From Stenotrophomonas maltophilia (lineage in GTDB: Bacteria; Pseudomonadota; Gammaproteobacteria; Xanthomonadales; Xanthomonadaceae): a stretch of DNA of 64,000 nt. The notes below the pieces were generated by a model. That model did no database searches, had not been told where the DNA came from, and worked only from the letters and a program-made list of their open reading frames with translations. The stretch spans positions 1 through 64,000 of the forward strand of contig DEZI01000027.1 in NCBI GenBank assembly GCA_002364755.1, written 5' to 3'. Numbering within the stretch: the stretch's first letter is position 1; every line of letters begins with the position of its first letter. The position numbers and the translations under genes were made by a program. Shown here in pieces: positions 1 to 7,710 of the stretch.

Positions 1-118
1 CTGGCCCGGATCGCCTGGGGCGTCTTTAAGAGTGGCCAGAACTTCGACCCGACCATGCTGAAAGTCGGTCAAGCCCGCTTCCAGCATGCAGGCTTGACCA
101 CGAACATACGATCTCGAC
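1..118 (+). mobile_element. C-terminal fragment of a transposase, probably IS110 family (partial)
   Basis: The first frame reads LARIAWGVFKSGQNFDPTML and on to about residue 39. This resembles the C-terminal tail of IS110-family transposases, where an 'R(I/L)AW.V....FDP' segment ends the protein. The frame has no stop until 729, deep inside the neighbouring gene on the other strand, so either the true stop is lost or the element ends near 110-118. The next bases (about 112-124) look like half of a SMAG repeat (ctcgactctac). IS110-type elements are known to insert into REP sequences, which would fit. Family assignment rests on a short tail only. Confidence 0.45.
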
Positions 119-199
119 TCTACAACGGGCGGAAGCGCGGAAGAGCGGTCGGGCACGCTCGACCTCTACGAACAGCGGGGGCAGCCGCGGTTGCGGCGG

Positions 200-1405
200 T
201 CAGTCTTCGATGCGCAGCACGGCGCCGGGCTTCAGCACGCTGCTGCCGCTCAGGCCGTTCAACGAGAGCAGGGCCTTCACCGGCATGCCGTAGCGGCGGG
301 CGATGGTCCAAGCCGATTCACCGTTGCGCACGGTGTGGCGGCGGTTGCGCGGGCGGTCGGCCGCGCTGGCCACGGTCCTGGCGACCTGCGGGGCCGGCTG
401 CAGGCTTGCGCTGGGGGCCACGGCGGTCGCTGCGGTCGCAACCGTGGCGACGTCGGCAACCGGGGCTGAGGCGGCGGCCACCGGGGCCAGCACGCGGGTG
501 GTGCCTGACGGGCGGCCGTTGCCGGCCAGGGCCGGGTTCAGGCGGGCAATGCGGTTCGGGTCCAGCGCACGCTGCGCCGCCCACTGCTGCACGCTGGTGC
601 CCGCTGGCAGGGTGTGGCCCTTCAGTACCGGCACGGTGCGGTCCAGCGAGGCCATCACGCCGGGCTCGTCTTCGGCATCCTCCAGCACACAGGCCAGGGC
701 ATGCAGCTTCTCGACGTAGGCGTGGGTGACCGGCGACAGGCCAGGCAGCGCGGCCGGTTTGGCGTTCTGCGCGTTCATCCCCGCCTTGCGCATCGACTGC
801 AGCACGCGGTACTCGCCGGCGTTGTAGGCCATGGTGGCCAGGCGCCAATCGCCGCCGAACATGCCGTGCAGCGTCTTCAGGTAACGCACCGCGGCCTGGG
901 TGGAATCCACGGCCGACAGGCGGCCGTCGTAGCCGTTGGCCATCGGCACGCGGTGGTTGCGCGCGGTGGTGGCAATGAACTGCCACAGACCGGTCGGGCC
1001 GCTGCCGTTGCGGGCGCTGGGGCGGTAGCCGCTCTCCACGAACGGGATGAGCGCGAATTCGGTGGGCAGGCTGGCCTTGCGCAGTTCTTCGACCACGTAG
1101 CCGAACAGCACCAGCGCGTCGTCATCCTGGTTGGCCAGGCGCGAGGGGGCATGGGCGAACTGCTTCTGCCAGCGCGGGCTGGTGGCCTCGGCGTCGCAGG
1201 TCGGTTCAGCCAGGCCCTCGCGGAAGCTGGCGAAGATTTCCTGGCCGTTGCGGACCGAGGCGGCCGGCAACAGGGCCGGATCGAGCGGTAGCGCCGACGC
1301 GGCGGTCAGGTTCTGGCTGATGCCGGCGCCCAGCGACTGCGCGCCCGCGTTTCCGGCCAGCCCCAGGACAAGGCCCAGGGCCAGCGGCAGACTTCGGCGC
1401 ATCAT
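200..1405 (-). CDS. MltD-like membrane-associated lytic transglycosylase with LysM domain
   Basis: A 401-aa protein with an N-terminal signal peptide (MMRRSLPLALGLVLGLAGNA). An SLT/GH23 lysozyme-like domain lies at about residues 95-230: FALIPFVESGYRP carries the catalytic Glu, followed by the GLWQF and MAYNAGEYRV motifs typical of MltD. A Pro/Ala-rich linker leads to one C-terminal LysM domain (HTVRNGESAWTIARRYG, about 355-400) that binds peptidoglycan. It should cleave glycan strands in the periplasm to 1,6-anhydromuropeptides. No lipobox Cys is visible in the signal region, unlike E. coli MltD. The start overlaps the gloB stop (ATGA), so the two genes are co-transcribed. Confidence 0.85.
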   Translation of the reverse strand: MMRRSLPLALGLVLGLAGNAGAQSLGAGISQNLTAASALPLDPALLPAASVRNGQEIFASFREGLAEPTCDAEATSPRWQKQFAHAPSRLANQDDDALVLFGYVVEELRKASLPTEFALIPFVESGYRPSARNGSGPTGLWQFIATTARNHRVPMANGYDGRLSAVDSTQAAVRYLKTLHGMFGGDWRLATMAYNAGEYRVLQSMRKAGMNAQNAKPAALPGLSPVTHAYVEKLHALACVLEDAEDEPGVMASLDRTVPVLKGHTLPAGTSVQQWAAQRALDPNRIARLNPALAGNGRPSGTTRVLAPVAAASAPVADVATVATAATAVAPSASLQPAPQVARTVASAADRPRNRRHTVRNGESAWTIARRYGMPVKALLSLNGLSGSSVLKPGAVLRIED

Positions 1406-2166
1406 GCGCGGAAGCCGTCTTTCCAGTGCCGGAGACCGGCCATGACATCGACGTCGTCCACGACATCGCGCCCCAGGTGCGCCGACACCGCCGCGCGGAT
1501 CGGCGCGGTGTGCACACGCAGGAACGGATTGCAGTCCAGCTCGTTGGCCAGGGTTACCGGCAGGGTGGAACGGTCATCGCGGCGCATGGCCAAAGCCTCC
1601 TCTTGGCGCTGCCACAAGGCAGCGTTGGCGGGGTCGACATGCCGCGCGAAGACGGCATTTGACACGGTGTACTCATGGGCGCAACAAACCAGCAGTTGCA
1701 CGGGCAAGGTACCCAGCTTGCGCATCGACGCCAGCAGCTGGGACGGCGTACCTTCGAACAGGCGCCCACAGCCCAGGCTGAACAACGAATCTCCGCTGAA
1801 AAGATGTTCAGCAGTGTGAAACGCGATGTGGCTGCGGGTATGCCCGGGCACGGATAGTACGTGGAACATCCGGCCCAGTGCCTGAACGCGTTCACCTTCG
1901 CCCACCCGTTCGGTGGCGGTCGGGATGCGCTCGTCGACCGGCGCGATCACCCGCGCGCTGGGGAAACGCGCCTGCAGCGCGGGCACGCCGCCGATGTGGT
2001 CGTCGTGGTGGTGGGTCAGCAGGATGGTGTCCACGCGCAGGCCTTGATCGGCCAGCGCCAGCACCGGCGTGGCATCGCCGGGGTCGACGACCACGGCGGC
2101 GCCATCGTCGGCGATCAGCATCCAGATGTAGTTGTCCGCAAATGCGGTCAGGGCAGTCAGTCGCAT
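1402..2166 (-). CDS. gloB: Hydroxyacylglutathione hydrolase (glyoxalase II)
   Basis: A 254-aa metallo-beta-lactamase-fold enzyme. It hydrolyses S-lactoylglutathione to lactate and glutathione, the second step of methylglyoxal detoxification. The metal-binding THHHDDHIGG motif is at about residues 52-61. Other ligands appear in VPGHTRSH, FSGDSLF and CCAHEYT, and the C-terminal HAGH-type domain ends in LRHWKDGFRA. Reading continues upstream in frame to 2322, but family members start at MRLTALTAFADNYIW, so the ATG at 2166 is chosen. It is divergent from the methyltransferase gene 11 bp away and overlaps the downstream transglycosylase start by 4 bp. Confidence 0.93.
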   Translation of the reverse strand: MRLTALTAFADNYIWMLIADDGAAVVVDPGDATPVLALADQGLRVDTILLTHHHDDHIGGVPALQARFPSARVIAPVDERIPTATERVGEGERVQALGRMFHVLSVPGHTRSHIAFHTAEHLFSGDSLFSLGCGRLFEGTPSQLLASMRKLGTLPVQLLVCCAHEYTVSNAVFARHVDPANAALWQRQEEALAMRRDDRSTLPVTLANELDCNPFLRVHTAPIRAAVSAHLGRDVVDDVDVMAGLRHWKDGFRA

Positions 2167-2177
2167 AGAATTGGACC

Positions 2178-2822
2178 ATGCCCCTGCTGCAGAGCCACCG
2201 TCAAGCGAGCCTGGTGCCGTGGTTCGACAGCGAGCCGGCGGCAGCCCTTCGCCTGCTTGAGCGCCAGCTGCTGCTGCCAAGGCTGGCCGGCCTGCCGTCC
2301 CAGCCCTGGCTGTGGATCGCACCCACGGCCGCCTGGCTGGAGGATGCGCAGCTGGGCGGCCGCGGCCTGCGCCTGTACCGCGAGGGCGCCGGCTATGCCG
2401 GTGACACCCGCTGCGCGCTGCCGCTGCCGCTGGCCAATGAAAGCGTCAACGCCATCGTGCTGCAGCATGTGACCGCCGCCGATGCCGATTACCTGCTGGA
2501 TGAGTGCTCGCGCGTGCTGATGCCCGGCGGCCAGTTGTGGCTGAGCAGCCTCAACCCGTTCAGCCCCTTCCGCACCCGCTGGCGCCAGCATGGGCTGGTG
2601 GTGCGCACGCCGCAGCGGCTGCGCCTGCTGCTGGCCCGCCATGGCCTGGAATGCGATGACACCCGCTACCTGGGGCCGCTGTGGCAGGGCGTCGGCAGCC
2701 GCCATCGGGCGGGCTGGGCGCCGCTGCGCGCGGCCTGCCTGTTCCATGCCGAAAAACGTACGCTGGCCCTGCCTGGGCCGACCCCGCTGCCGGTGCGCTG
2801 GCACGGCACCGTTGCTACCTGA
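2178..2822 (+). CDS. Class I SAM-dependent methyltransferase (type 11 fold)
   Basis: A 214-aa protein. The core of a Methyltransf_11 domain is visible: LPLANESVNAIVLQHV (motif II region, acidic/hydrophobic strand), then LLDECSRVLMPGGQLWLSSLNPFS (motif III, 'LkPGG'). The N-terminal SAM-binding glycine loop is weak, which is common in the YafS-like proteins found between gloB and rnhA in many gammaproteobacteria. The gene sits in exactly that position, divergent from gloB and just before rnhA. Substrate is unknown. Confidence 0.8.
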   Translation: MPLLQSHRQASLVPWFDSEPAAALRLLERQLLLPRLAGLPSQPWLWIAPTAAWLEDAQLGGRGLRLYREGAGYAGDTRCALPLPLANESVNAIVLQHVTAADADYLLDECSRVLMPGGQLWLSSLNPFSPFRTRWRQHGLVVRTPQRLRLLLARHGLECDDTRYLGPLWQGVGSRHRAGWAPLRAACLFHAEKRTLALPGPTPLPVRWHGTVAT

Positions 2823-2834
2823 TCTGGAGTTGTA

Positions 2835-3287
2835 TTGAAAACCATCGAAATCCACACCGACGGTTCCTGCCTCGGCAATCCCGGCCCGGGTGGCTGGGCC
2901 GCACTGCTGCGCTACAAGGGCCACGAGCGCGAGCTGAGCGGCGGCGAAGCGCATACCACCAACAACCGGATGGAGCTGATGGCCGCCATTTCCGCGTTGG
3001 AAAGCCTCACCGAAGCCTGCGAGATCGTGCTCTACACCGATTCGCAGTATGTGCGGCAGGGGCTGACCCAGTGGATGGCCGGGTGGATCCGCAAGAACTG
3101 GAAGACTGCCGGCGGCGACCCGGTGAAGAACCGCGAGCTGTGGGAGCGCCTGCATGCGGCCACGCTGCGGCACCAGATCGACTGGCGCTGGGTGAAGGGC
3201 CACTCCGGTGACCCCGACAACGAGCGGGTCGACACCCTGGCGCGCACTGCCGCGATCCAGATCCGCGACGGCAGCCCGGTAAACTGA
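2835..3287 (+). CDS. rnhA: Ribonuclease HI
   Basis: A 150-aa enzyme that degrades the RNA strand of RNA:DNA hybrids (R-loops, Okazaki primers). The four catalytic acids can be placed: Asp9 in IHTDGSC, Glu47 in NRMELMAA, Asp69 in LYTDSQY and Asp133 in NERVDTLA; the basic handle WMAGWIRKNWKT and the WVKGHSG histidine loop are present. The start is a TTG at 2835, supported by a GGAG ribosome site at 2826-2829 and by alignment with the usual MK.IEI.TDG N-terminus. dnaQ follows 4 bp later, the conserved rnhA-dnaQ pairing (head-to-tail here, divergent in E. coli). Confidence 0.96.
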   Translation: MKTIEIHTDGSCLGNPGPGGWAALLRYKGHERELSGGEAHTTNNRMELMAAISALESLTEACEIVLYTDSQYVRQGLTQWMAGWIRKNWKTAGGDPVKNRELWERLHAATLRHQIDWRWVKGHSGDPDNERVDTLARTAAIQIRDGSPVN

Positions 3288-3291
3288 GCCC

Positions 3292-4020
3292 ATGCGTCAG
3301 ATCATCCTCGATACCGAAACCACCGGCCTGGAATGGAAGAAGGGCAACCGCATCGTTGAAATCGGCTGCGTGGAGCTGTTCAAGCGCCGCCCGACCGGCA
3401 ACAACTACCACCAGTACATCAAGCCCGATGTCGACTTCGAGCAGGGTGCGCAGGAAGTCACCGGCCTGAGCCTGGATTTCCTCGCCGACAAGCCGGAGTT
3501 CGCGCAGATCGCCGAGGAGTTCCTGGCGTTCATCGATGGCGCCGAGCTGATCATCCACAACGCGGCGTTCGATCTGGGCTTCCTCGATTACGAGCTGTCC
3601 CTGCTGGGGCCGCAGTTCGGCAAGATCACCGACCGCTGCACGGTGATCGATACCCTGGCGATGGCGCGCGAGCGATTTCCCGGCCAGCGCAACTCGCTGG
3701 ATGCCCTGTGCCGGCGCCTGGGCGTGGACAACTCGCACCGTGCGCTGCACGGCGGCCTGCTCGATGCGCAGATCCTGGGCGATGTCTACATCGCGCTGAC
3801 CTCGGGGCAGGAAGAGATCGGTTTCGGCCTGGAAGACGACAGCGGGGCCGAGGGCGCCGCGCTGCTGGCCTTCGATACCAGCAAACTGCTGCCGCGCCCG
3901 CGCGTGGTGGCCACGGCCTCGGAGCTGGAGGCGCACACCGCGCGGCTGGAACGCCTGCGCAGGAAGGCCGGCCACGCGTTGTGGGATGGCCCGAAGGTGG
4001 AAGAGGTCGCGAGCGCGTAA
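3292..4020 (+). CDS. dnaQ: DNA polymerase III epsilon subunit (3'-5' proofreading exonuclease)
   Basis: A 242-aa DEDDh exonuclease that removes mispaired bases for the replicative polymerase. Exo I is LDTETTGLEW near the N-terminus, Exo II is HNAAFDLGFLDYEL at about residues 85-98, and Exo III is HRALHGGLLDAQILG at about residues 147-161, which supplies the catalytic His and last Asp. The C-terminal region of about 65 residues is the expected linker and alpha-subunit contact. It starts 4 bp after rnhA and is likely translated from the same message. Confidence 0.96.
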   Translation: MRQIILDTETTGLEWKKGNRIVEIGCVELFKRRPTGNNYHQYIKPDVDFEQGAQEVTGLSLDFLADKPEFAQIAEEFLAFIDGAELIIHNAAFDLGFLDYELSLLGPQFGKITDRCTVIDTLAMARERFPGQRNSLDALCRRLGVDNSHRALHGGLLDAQILGDVYIALTSGQEEIGFGLEDDSGAEGAALLAFDTSKLLPRPRVVATASELEAHTARLERLRRKAGHALWDGPKVEEVASA

Positions 4021-4028
4021 GCGCGGTG

Positions 4029-4087
4029 GTAGTGCCGGCCGCTGGCCGGCATCCACGATGTGTCATCCACGCATGGCGTGGATCTAC
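4029..4087. repeat. SMAG-type (GTAG) palindromic repeat pair
   Basis: The stretch opens with GTAG and ends with CTAC. It contains two imperfect palindromes (gccggccgctggccggc and ccacgcatggcgtgg) lying between the converging dnaQ and phosphatase genes. This is the classic paired GTAG REP described in Stenotrophomonas; it may stabilise or end transcripts. Confidence 0.8.
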
Positions 4088-4090
4088 CGG

Positions 4091-4795
4091 TTAATGGCAG
4101 CGCACCAGGATCACGGTGATGTTGTCGGATCCGCCACCGTCCAGGGCCGAGGCGACCAGGCTGTCCACGCATTCCTGCGCGCTGGCGTCGTCGTAGGCGA
4201 GGGTGCGGGCGATGTCGCGGTCGTCGACTTCCTCGGTCAGGCCGTCACTGCACAGCAGCAGCTGCATGCCCGGGCGCAGTTCGCCGCTGGTGGTGGCCAC
4301 GTTCAGATGGTTCGGGTCGGTCACGCCCAGGGCCTGGGTGACCACGTTGCGGTGCGGGTGGGCGCGCGCCTGTTCGGCGGTCAGGTTCCCCTGCGCCACC
4401 AGTTCCTGCACCACACTGTGGTCCTGGCTGAGCTGGGCCAGCTGGCCGTCGCGCCACAGGTAGGCGCGGCTGTCGCCGACCCAGGCCACTTCATAGCGGT
4501 TGCCCTGTACGCGTGCGGCAACCACGGTGGTGCCCATCGGCAGGGTGTCGTTGCGCCGCCGCGAGGCACGGATGATCTCCTCGTCGGCGGTGCGGATGGC
4601 GTGCGCCAGCGGCGCGCCACGACGGATCTCGCGGACGATGGTCTCGCGTGCCAGGGCGCTGGCCACCTCGCCGCAGGCGTGCCCACCCATGCCGTCGGCC
4701 ACCAGCCACAGGGCCAGCTCGCTGTCACCGTAATAGGTGTCCTCGTTGAGCTCGCGGCGCAGGCCGGGGTGGGTGAGGTGTCCGAATTCAATCAT
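4091..4795 (-). CDS. PP2C-family serine/threonine protein phosphatase
   Basis: A 234-aa PPM/PP2C phosphatase (Stp1/PrpC class) that removes phosphate from Ser/Thr using two metal ions. Motifs run in order: RRELNEDTYY (first metal Asp), LVADGMGGHACGEVAS (central DGMGGH), GTTVVAA, VGDSRAYL, LLLCSDGLTEEV, and C-terminal GGGSDNITVIL (final DN pair). All metal ligands appear intact. It is a single-domain cytosolic protein. No partner kinase is adjacent here. Confidence 0.93.
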   Translation of the reverse strand: MIEFGHLTHPGLRRELNEDTYYGDSELALWLVADGMGGHACGEVASALARETIVREIRRGAPLAHAIRTADEEIIRASRRRNDTLPMGTTVVAARVQGNRYEVAWVGDSRAYLWRDGQLAQLSQDHSVVQELVAQGNLTAEQARAHPHRNVVTQALGVTDPNHLNVATTSGELRPGMQLLLCSDGLTEEVDDRDIARTLAYDDASAQECVDSLVASALDGGGSDNITVILVRCH

Positions 4796-4903
4796 GGTGG
4801 TTGCTGGGCGGGGTCATGCCGGGGAGAACGGCATCATCACGGCCAAGCGGACATCCGGCAAGGCGTTCAGTCAGAAAATTTTCACATGATGGGGGGCAAT
4901 GGC

Positions 4904-4932
4904 TTGTGGTCTGCCGCGCTTCCTCGTATGAT
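4904..4932 (+). promoter_or_regulatory. Probable sigma70 promoter of tRNA-Ser(CGA)
   Basis: TTGTGG (4904-4909) and TATGAT (4927-4932) are separated by 17 bp and end 29 bp before the tRNA. The -10 is good and the -35 weak. The GC-rich stretch just after it is typical of a stringent discriminator. Confidence 0.5.
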
Positions 4933-4961
4933 GCGCGTCCCCGGTTCGCCGGGGGACACCT

Positions 4962-5052
4962 GGAGAGGTGGCAGAGCGGTTGAATGTACCTGACTCGAAA
5001 TCAGGCAGGCGTTTATAGCGCCTCGGGGGTTCGAATCCCCCCCTCTCCGCCA
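4962..5052 (+). tRNA. tRNA-Ser (anticodon CGA)
   Basis: A 91-nt class II tRNA. The acceptor stem GGAGAGG pairs with CCTCTCC. The anticodon arm CCTGA-CTCGAAA-TCAGG gives anticodon CGA, reading UCG. There is a long variable arm (gcgtttatagcgc), a T arm with GGTTCGAATCC, and an encoded CCA. Its 3' end is the insertion site of the BREX island; the native terminator is now 22 kb away at 27121-27168. Confidence 0.97.
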
Positions 5053-5055
5053 GAT
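5039..5055 (+). other. attL: 17-bp direct repeat at the tRNA-Ser 3' end
   Basis: The 17 bases covering the end of the T-arm, the acceptor 3' strand, CCA and 'gat' are repeated exactly at 27108-27124. This is the typical crossover footprint of a tRNA-directed tyrosine integrase. Confidence 0.88.
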
Positions 5056-5064
5056 AATTGAACT

Positions 5065-5091
5065 AAGCCCTTGAGTTTCAAGGGCTTTTTT
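5065..5091 (+). terminator. Rho-independent terminator supplied by the island to tRNA-Ser
   Basis: The stem AAGCCCTTG/CAAGGGCTT (5065-5073 and 5079-5087) with a 5-nt loop is followed by a run of T to 5091. It lies 12 nt after the tRNA and replaces the native terminator displaced by insertion. Confidence 0.8.
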
Positions 5092-5414
5092 CATTTCTGG
5101 CTTAGCTAGTATGCCATCTGGTATGCCATGGGAAGCTGGCTGCTGCTGGACCATTCTGGACATCGTGGAGCCTATAAGCGGCGCGCATCGGCCTTGCTGG
5201 TCGAGGCGTTCGCATGCCAGTGCTTATGGCAGCTAATCTTGATACCTGTTGTGGCCTGATGGCCGCTATTCGAGCTTATTCAGGTAGAGATGGGCTTCGA
5301 AGGAAGATGGTTATCAAAATGCAACCCTTGTGCGATCATCATGCTAGTGTCCGGGTAGTTGCTGATGGATAGCAGGCTTTCCCCGATGGACCCTACAAGG
5401 AATTGCTGACCCGG
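5092..5414 (+). other. Island left-end non-coding region and brxR leader
   Basis: No convincing gene is seen. Near the left end (5109-5128) the motif tatgccat occurs twice (ctagTATGCCATctggTATGCCATggg), matching a similar run at 26946-26977 beside attR. These are candidate integrase arm sites. The rest should hold the brxR promoter and operator. An AAGGA element at 5397-5401 lies 13 nt before the ATG at 5415. I could not assign a firm promoter or operator. Confidence 0.4.
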
Positions 5415-6356
5415 ATGTGCGATCTTTCCGGGTGCACACGGATGATGAACGAACGCTTCGCAGATTTGACCCAGCCACAGCGCGATCGTCTCGCGTTCGT
5501 GGAATTGCGCGTGCGCTTCATCGGGGAGATACGCCGTCAGGACTTGGTCACGCGGTTTGGCATCCAGTCCGCCGCCGCATCCAGGGACTTGGCGCTGTAC
5601 AAGGAGTTGGCCTCGGGCAACATCGACTACGACTCCAAGGTCAAGTCCTACGTATTGGGGCCGGACTTCCAGCCCATCTTCGACTTCCCTCCGGAGCGGG
5701 TGCTGTCGTGGTTGACCCAGGGCTTTGGCGACGGTGAGCCTATGCGGCTCAAGGCATGGGTGATGAGCGAGAGCCCGTCACGGCTCGCGCATCCGGATCT
5801 GGACGTGCTAGCGAGCGTGACCCGGGCGATCCACCAGGAGTGCCCGCTCGGCATTGAGTACTACTCCATCTCCAGTGGTCGCACCGAGCGGGAGATCGTC
5901 CCGTTCGCGTTGATCGACAACGGCTTGCGCTGGCTCGTCCGCGCCTTCGACCGCAAATCGCAGGAATTCCGGGATTTCGTCATTAACCGGATCAAGTGCC
6001 CCGTGGCGCTTAAGGCGCAGCTAGTGGCGCCCCACGAGATGAGTGATCAGGACATCCAGTGGACCAGGATCGTGGAACTGGAGTTGGTGCCGCACCCCAA
6101 TCAACCGCGTCCCGAGATCGCGGAGATGGATTACGGCATGACTAGCGGCATGGTGAAGATGAAGCTTCGGGCAGCGGCTGCCGGCTACATCCTGCGCAAG
6201 TGGAGCGTCGACTGCTCCGCAGACCACAGCCTTCGTGGGCCGGAGTACAGACTATGGCTCAAGGACCACTTGGCCTTGTACGGCGTCAAGAACGCCGTGC
6301 TGGCACCAGGGTATGCGCCCTTGGATGCGGCCCGAGCAGGAGCGGAATGTGACTGA
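5415..6356 (+). CDS. brxR: BrxR-type WYL-domain transcriptional regulator of the BREX operon
   Basis: About 313 aa. The N-terminal winged helix (QRDRLAFVELRVRFIGEIRR, then DLVTRFGIQSAAASRDLALY) is followed by a WYL domain at about residues 140-210 (IEYYSISSGRTEREIVPFAL, then RWLVRAFDRKSQEFRDFVINRI) and a C-terminal WCX-like region. This is the BrxR/CapW architecture: dimeric repressors upstream of BREX and other defence operons, thought to sense a ligand through the WYL domain. It is the first gene of the locus, co-directional, 62 bp before brxE. The start is uncertain: TTG 5403, ATG 5415, 5442 and 5445 are possible; 5415 has an AAGGA upstream, while family N-termini fit 5442/5445. Confidence 0.85.
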   Translation: MCDLSGCTRMMNERFADLTQPQRDRLAFVELRVRFIGEIRRQDLVTRFGIQSAAASRDLALYKELASGNIDYDSKVKSYVLGPDFQPIFDFPPERVLSWLTQGFGDGEPMRLKAWVMSESPSRLAHPDLDVLASVTRAIHQECPLGIEYYSISSGRTEREIVPFALIDNGLRWLVRAFDRKSQEFRDFVINRIKCPVALKAQLVAPHEMSDQDIQWTRIVELELVPHPNQPRPEIAEMDYGMTSGMVKMKLRAAAAGYILRKWSVDCSADHSLRGPEYRLWLKDHLALYGVKNAVLAPGYAPLDAARAGAECD

Positions 6357-6418
6357 ACAATGGCTACCACTGCCGGCGCCGGTCGCGTCGGTAGAACAAA
6401 CGAATGACGAGAATTGAG

Positions 6419-6919
6419 ATGAAACAATCCTACCTACCGACATTGCTGCAGATGAGGATGCTTGTCGGCTTCCTTGGCGAGCGTGCTCAGTACGCCTGGT
6501 GGCCAACGGCGTTCTATGAGGCATCAAGCAAGCTCTTCCTGGAGCCGGTCTTCTCGAAAACGTCTCGCCTCGCTCAGTACCACGGTGTGCTGGAAGCAGC
6601 CAGACGATTGCACGACGAGCATTTGAGCGTGGGTAGCTACCACCTGTTCCGGTTGCCCGAAGAGGTCGAGCAAGACCTGCACGCGACCGTGCAAAGTAGC
6701 GTGGGAGAAGAACTCGCCAGCCAGGCGCCACAAAGCAAAGAGGCTGCGCTTGATGCGTTGAAGCGATTGGCTGCCACGGGCGGCACTTCCAGCGTGGGTC
6801 CAACGGCGGTCGGGGGCATCAAGGATCTCGATTCCACCGACACACTGAAGGCTATCGCTGCGGCCTATCTATCGGCGTTCACACAGAACGCCAAAACTTA
6901 TCCGTATCTGGTGGGGTGA
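6419..6919 (+). CDS. brxE: BrxE-family BREX protein
   Basis: A 166-aa protein. The N-terminal part (LLQMRMLVGFLGERAQYAWW, then LAQYHGVLEAARRLHDEH and YHLFRLPEEVEQ) matches my recollection of the BrxE family, the small first gene of type 6 BREX loci. No catalytic motif is seen. A low-complexity linker of Ala, Gly, Ser and Thr follows at about residues 115-140. Its molecular role is unknown. The ATG at 6419 is preferred over 6404 by position of the conserved N-terminus. The stop overlaps the start region of brxA, so translation is coupled. Confidence 0.72.
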   Translation: MKQSYLPTLLQMRMLVGFLGERAQYAWWPTAFYEASSKLFLEPVFSKTSRLAQYHGVLEAARRLHDEHLSVGSYHLFRLPEEVEQDLHATVQSSVGEELASQAPQSKEAALDALKRLAATGGTSSVGPTAVGGIKDLDSTDTLKAIAAAYLSAFTQNAKTYPYLVG

Positions 6920-6921
6920 TC

Positions 6922-7710
6922 GTGGCCGACAACACGCCCTACACGACTCAGTTGCAAGCAGGCCTTGGGCTCGTCAACGAAACCAAGACGCTGCTCGACC
7001 TGTGGTCGCCTGGCATGTCGGCGAACCAGTTGCATCAGGTCGCACTGGAATCGGGTCGATTCCCCACCGTTACCGCGCGCCGACTTCGCAACATCGTCGT
7101 CGAATGCTTCGCTCCACGCTATCTCGTGGCAGGTGGTGCACCAGCAGCACATCTCAAGCGGCTGTCCGCAACGATATCCACGGCTGACCTGACGCAGCTC
7201 ATGCTCGTTTTTACGAGTCGGGCCAACCCGATCCTTGGCGACTTCGTGCGCCACGTTTACTGGGCTCGGTACGCCGGTGGATATACCCAGATCACCAATG
7301 ACGACGCGCGGACCTTTGTCGAGCGCGGCATCGATGACGGCAAGACCATCAAACGCTGGTCGGAAACCACTGTACGGCGTGTCTCCGCCTATCTGACCGG
7401 ATGCTGCGCCGACTACGGAATGCTCGAACGTGGACTGCGCTCAAGCCGTCGCATCCTGCCGTTCCGTATTTCGCCAGCCGTGGCCGCTTACTTGGCCTAC
7501 GAACTGCACTTTTCCGGCGTCGGTGACAACGCTCTGCTGACCCACGAAGACTGGCAGCTGTTTGGCCTGGCGCGCGAAGACGTGCTGGAGGAAATCAAAC
7601 GGCTCTCGCTGAAGGGGTTGCTCATCGTCCAGGCTGCTGGCGACGTGATTCGCATCAGCTGGAAACAACAAGACATGGAGGCGCTCTGCGATGTCCTCAC
7701 TCAAAGCTGA
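6922..7710 (+). CDS. brxA: BrxA, DUF1819-family BREX protein
   Basis: A 262-aa DUF1819 protein. Conserved features include the Arg/Leu-rich LHQVALESGRFPTVTARRLRN, the central TSRANPILGDFVRHVYW, and a C-terminal winged-helix-like part. Structures of BrxA homologues show a DNA-binding helical fold, and the protein is part of the BREX core. The GTG at 6922 is chosen because GTGGGG lies 5 nt upstream; an in-frame GTG at 6916 has no ribosome site. It overlaps brxB by 20 bp. Despite old 'inner membrane protein' annotations, no clear membrane segment is seen. Confidence 0.88.
   Translation: MADNTPYTTQLQAGLGLVNETKTLLDLWSPGMSANQLHQVALESGRFPTVTARRLRNIVVECFAPRYLVAGGAPAAHLKRLSATISTADLTQLMLVFTSRANPILGDFVRHVYWARYAGGYTQITNDDARTFVERGIDDGKTIKRWSETTVRRVSAYLTGCCADYGMLERGLRSSRRILPFRISPAVAAYLAYELHFSGVGDNALLTHEDWQLFGLAREDVLEEIKRLSLKGLLIVQAAGDVIRISWKQQDMEALCDVLTQS

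Noticed and set aside
2157..4056. Long minus-strand frames opposite the methyltransferase, rnhA and dnaQ
   Set aside because: Shadows of plus-strand genes with clear catalytic motifs.
5092..5400. Firm promoter and operator for brxR
   Set aside because: Several weak -10-like words are present but none with a matching -35, and no convincing inverted repeat could be fixed by eye.
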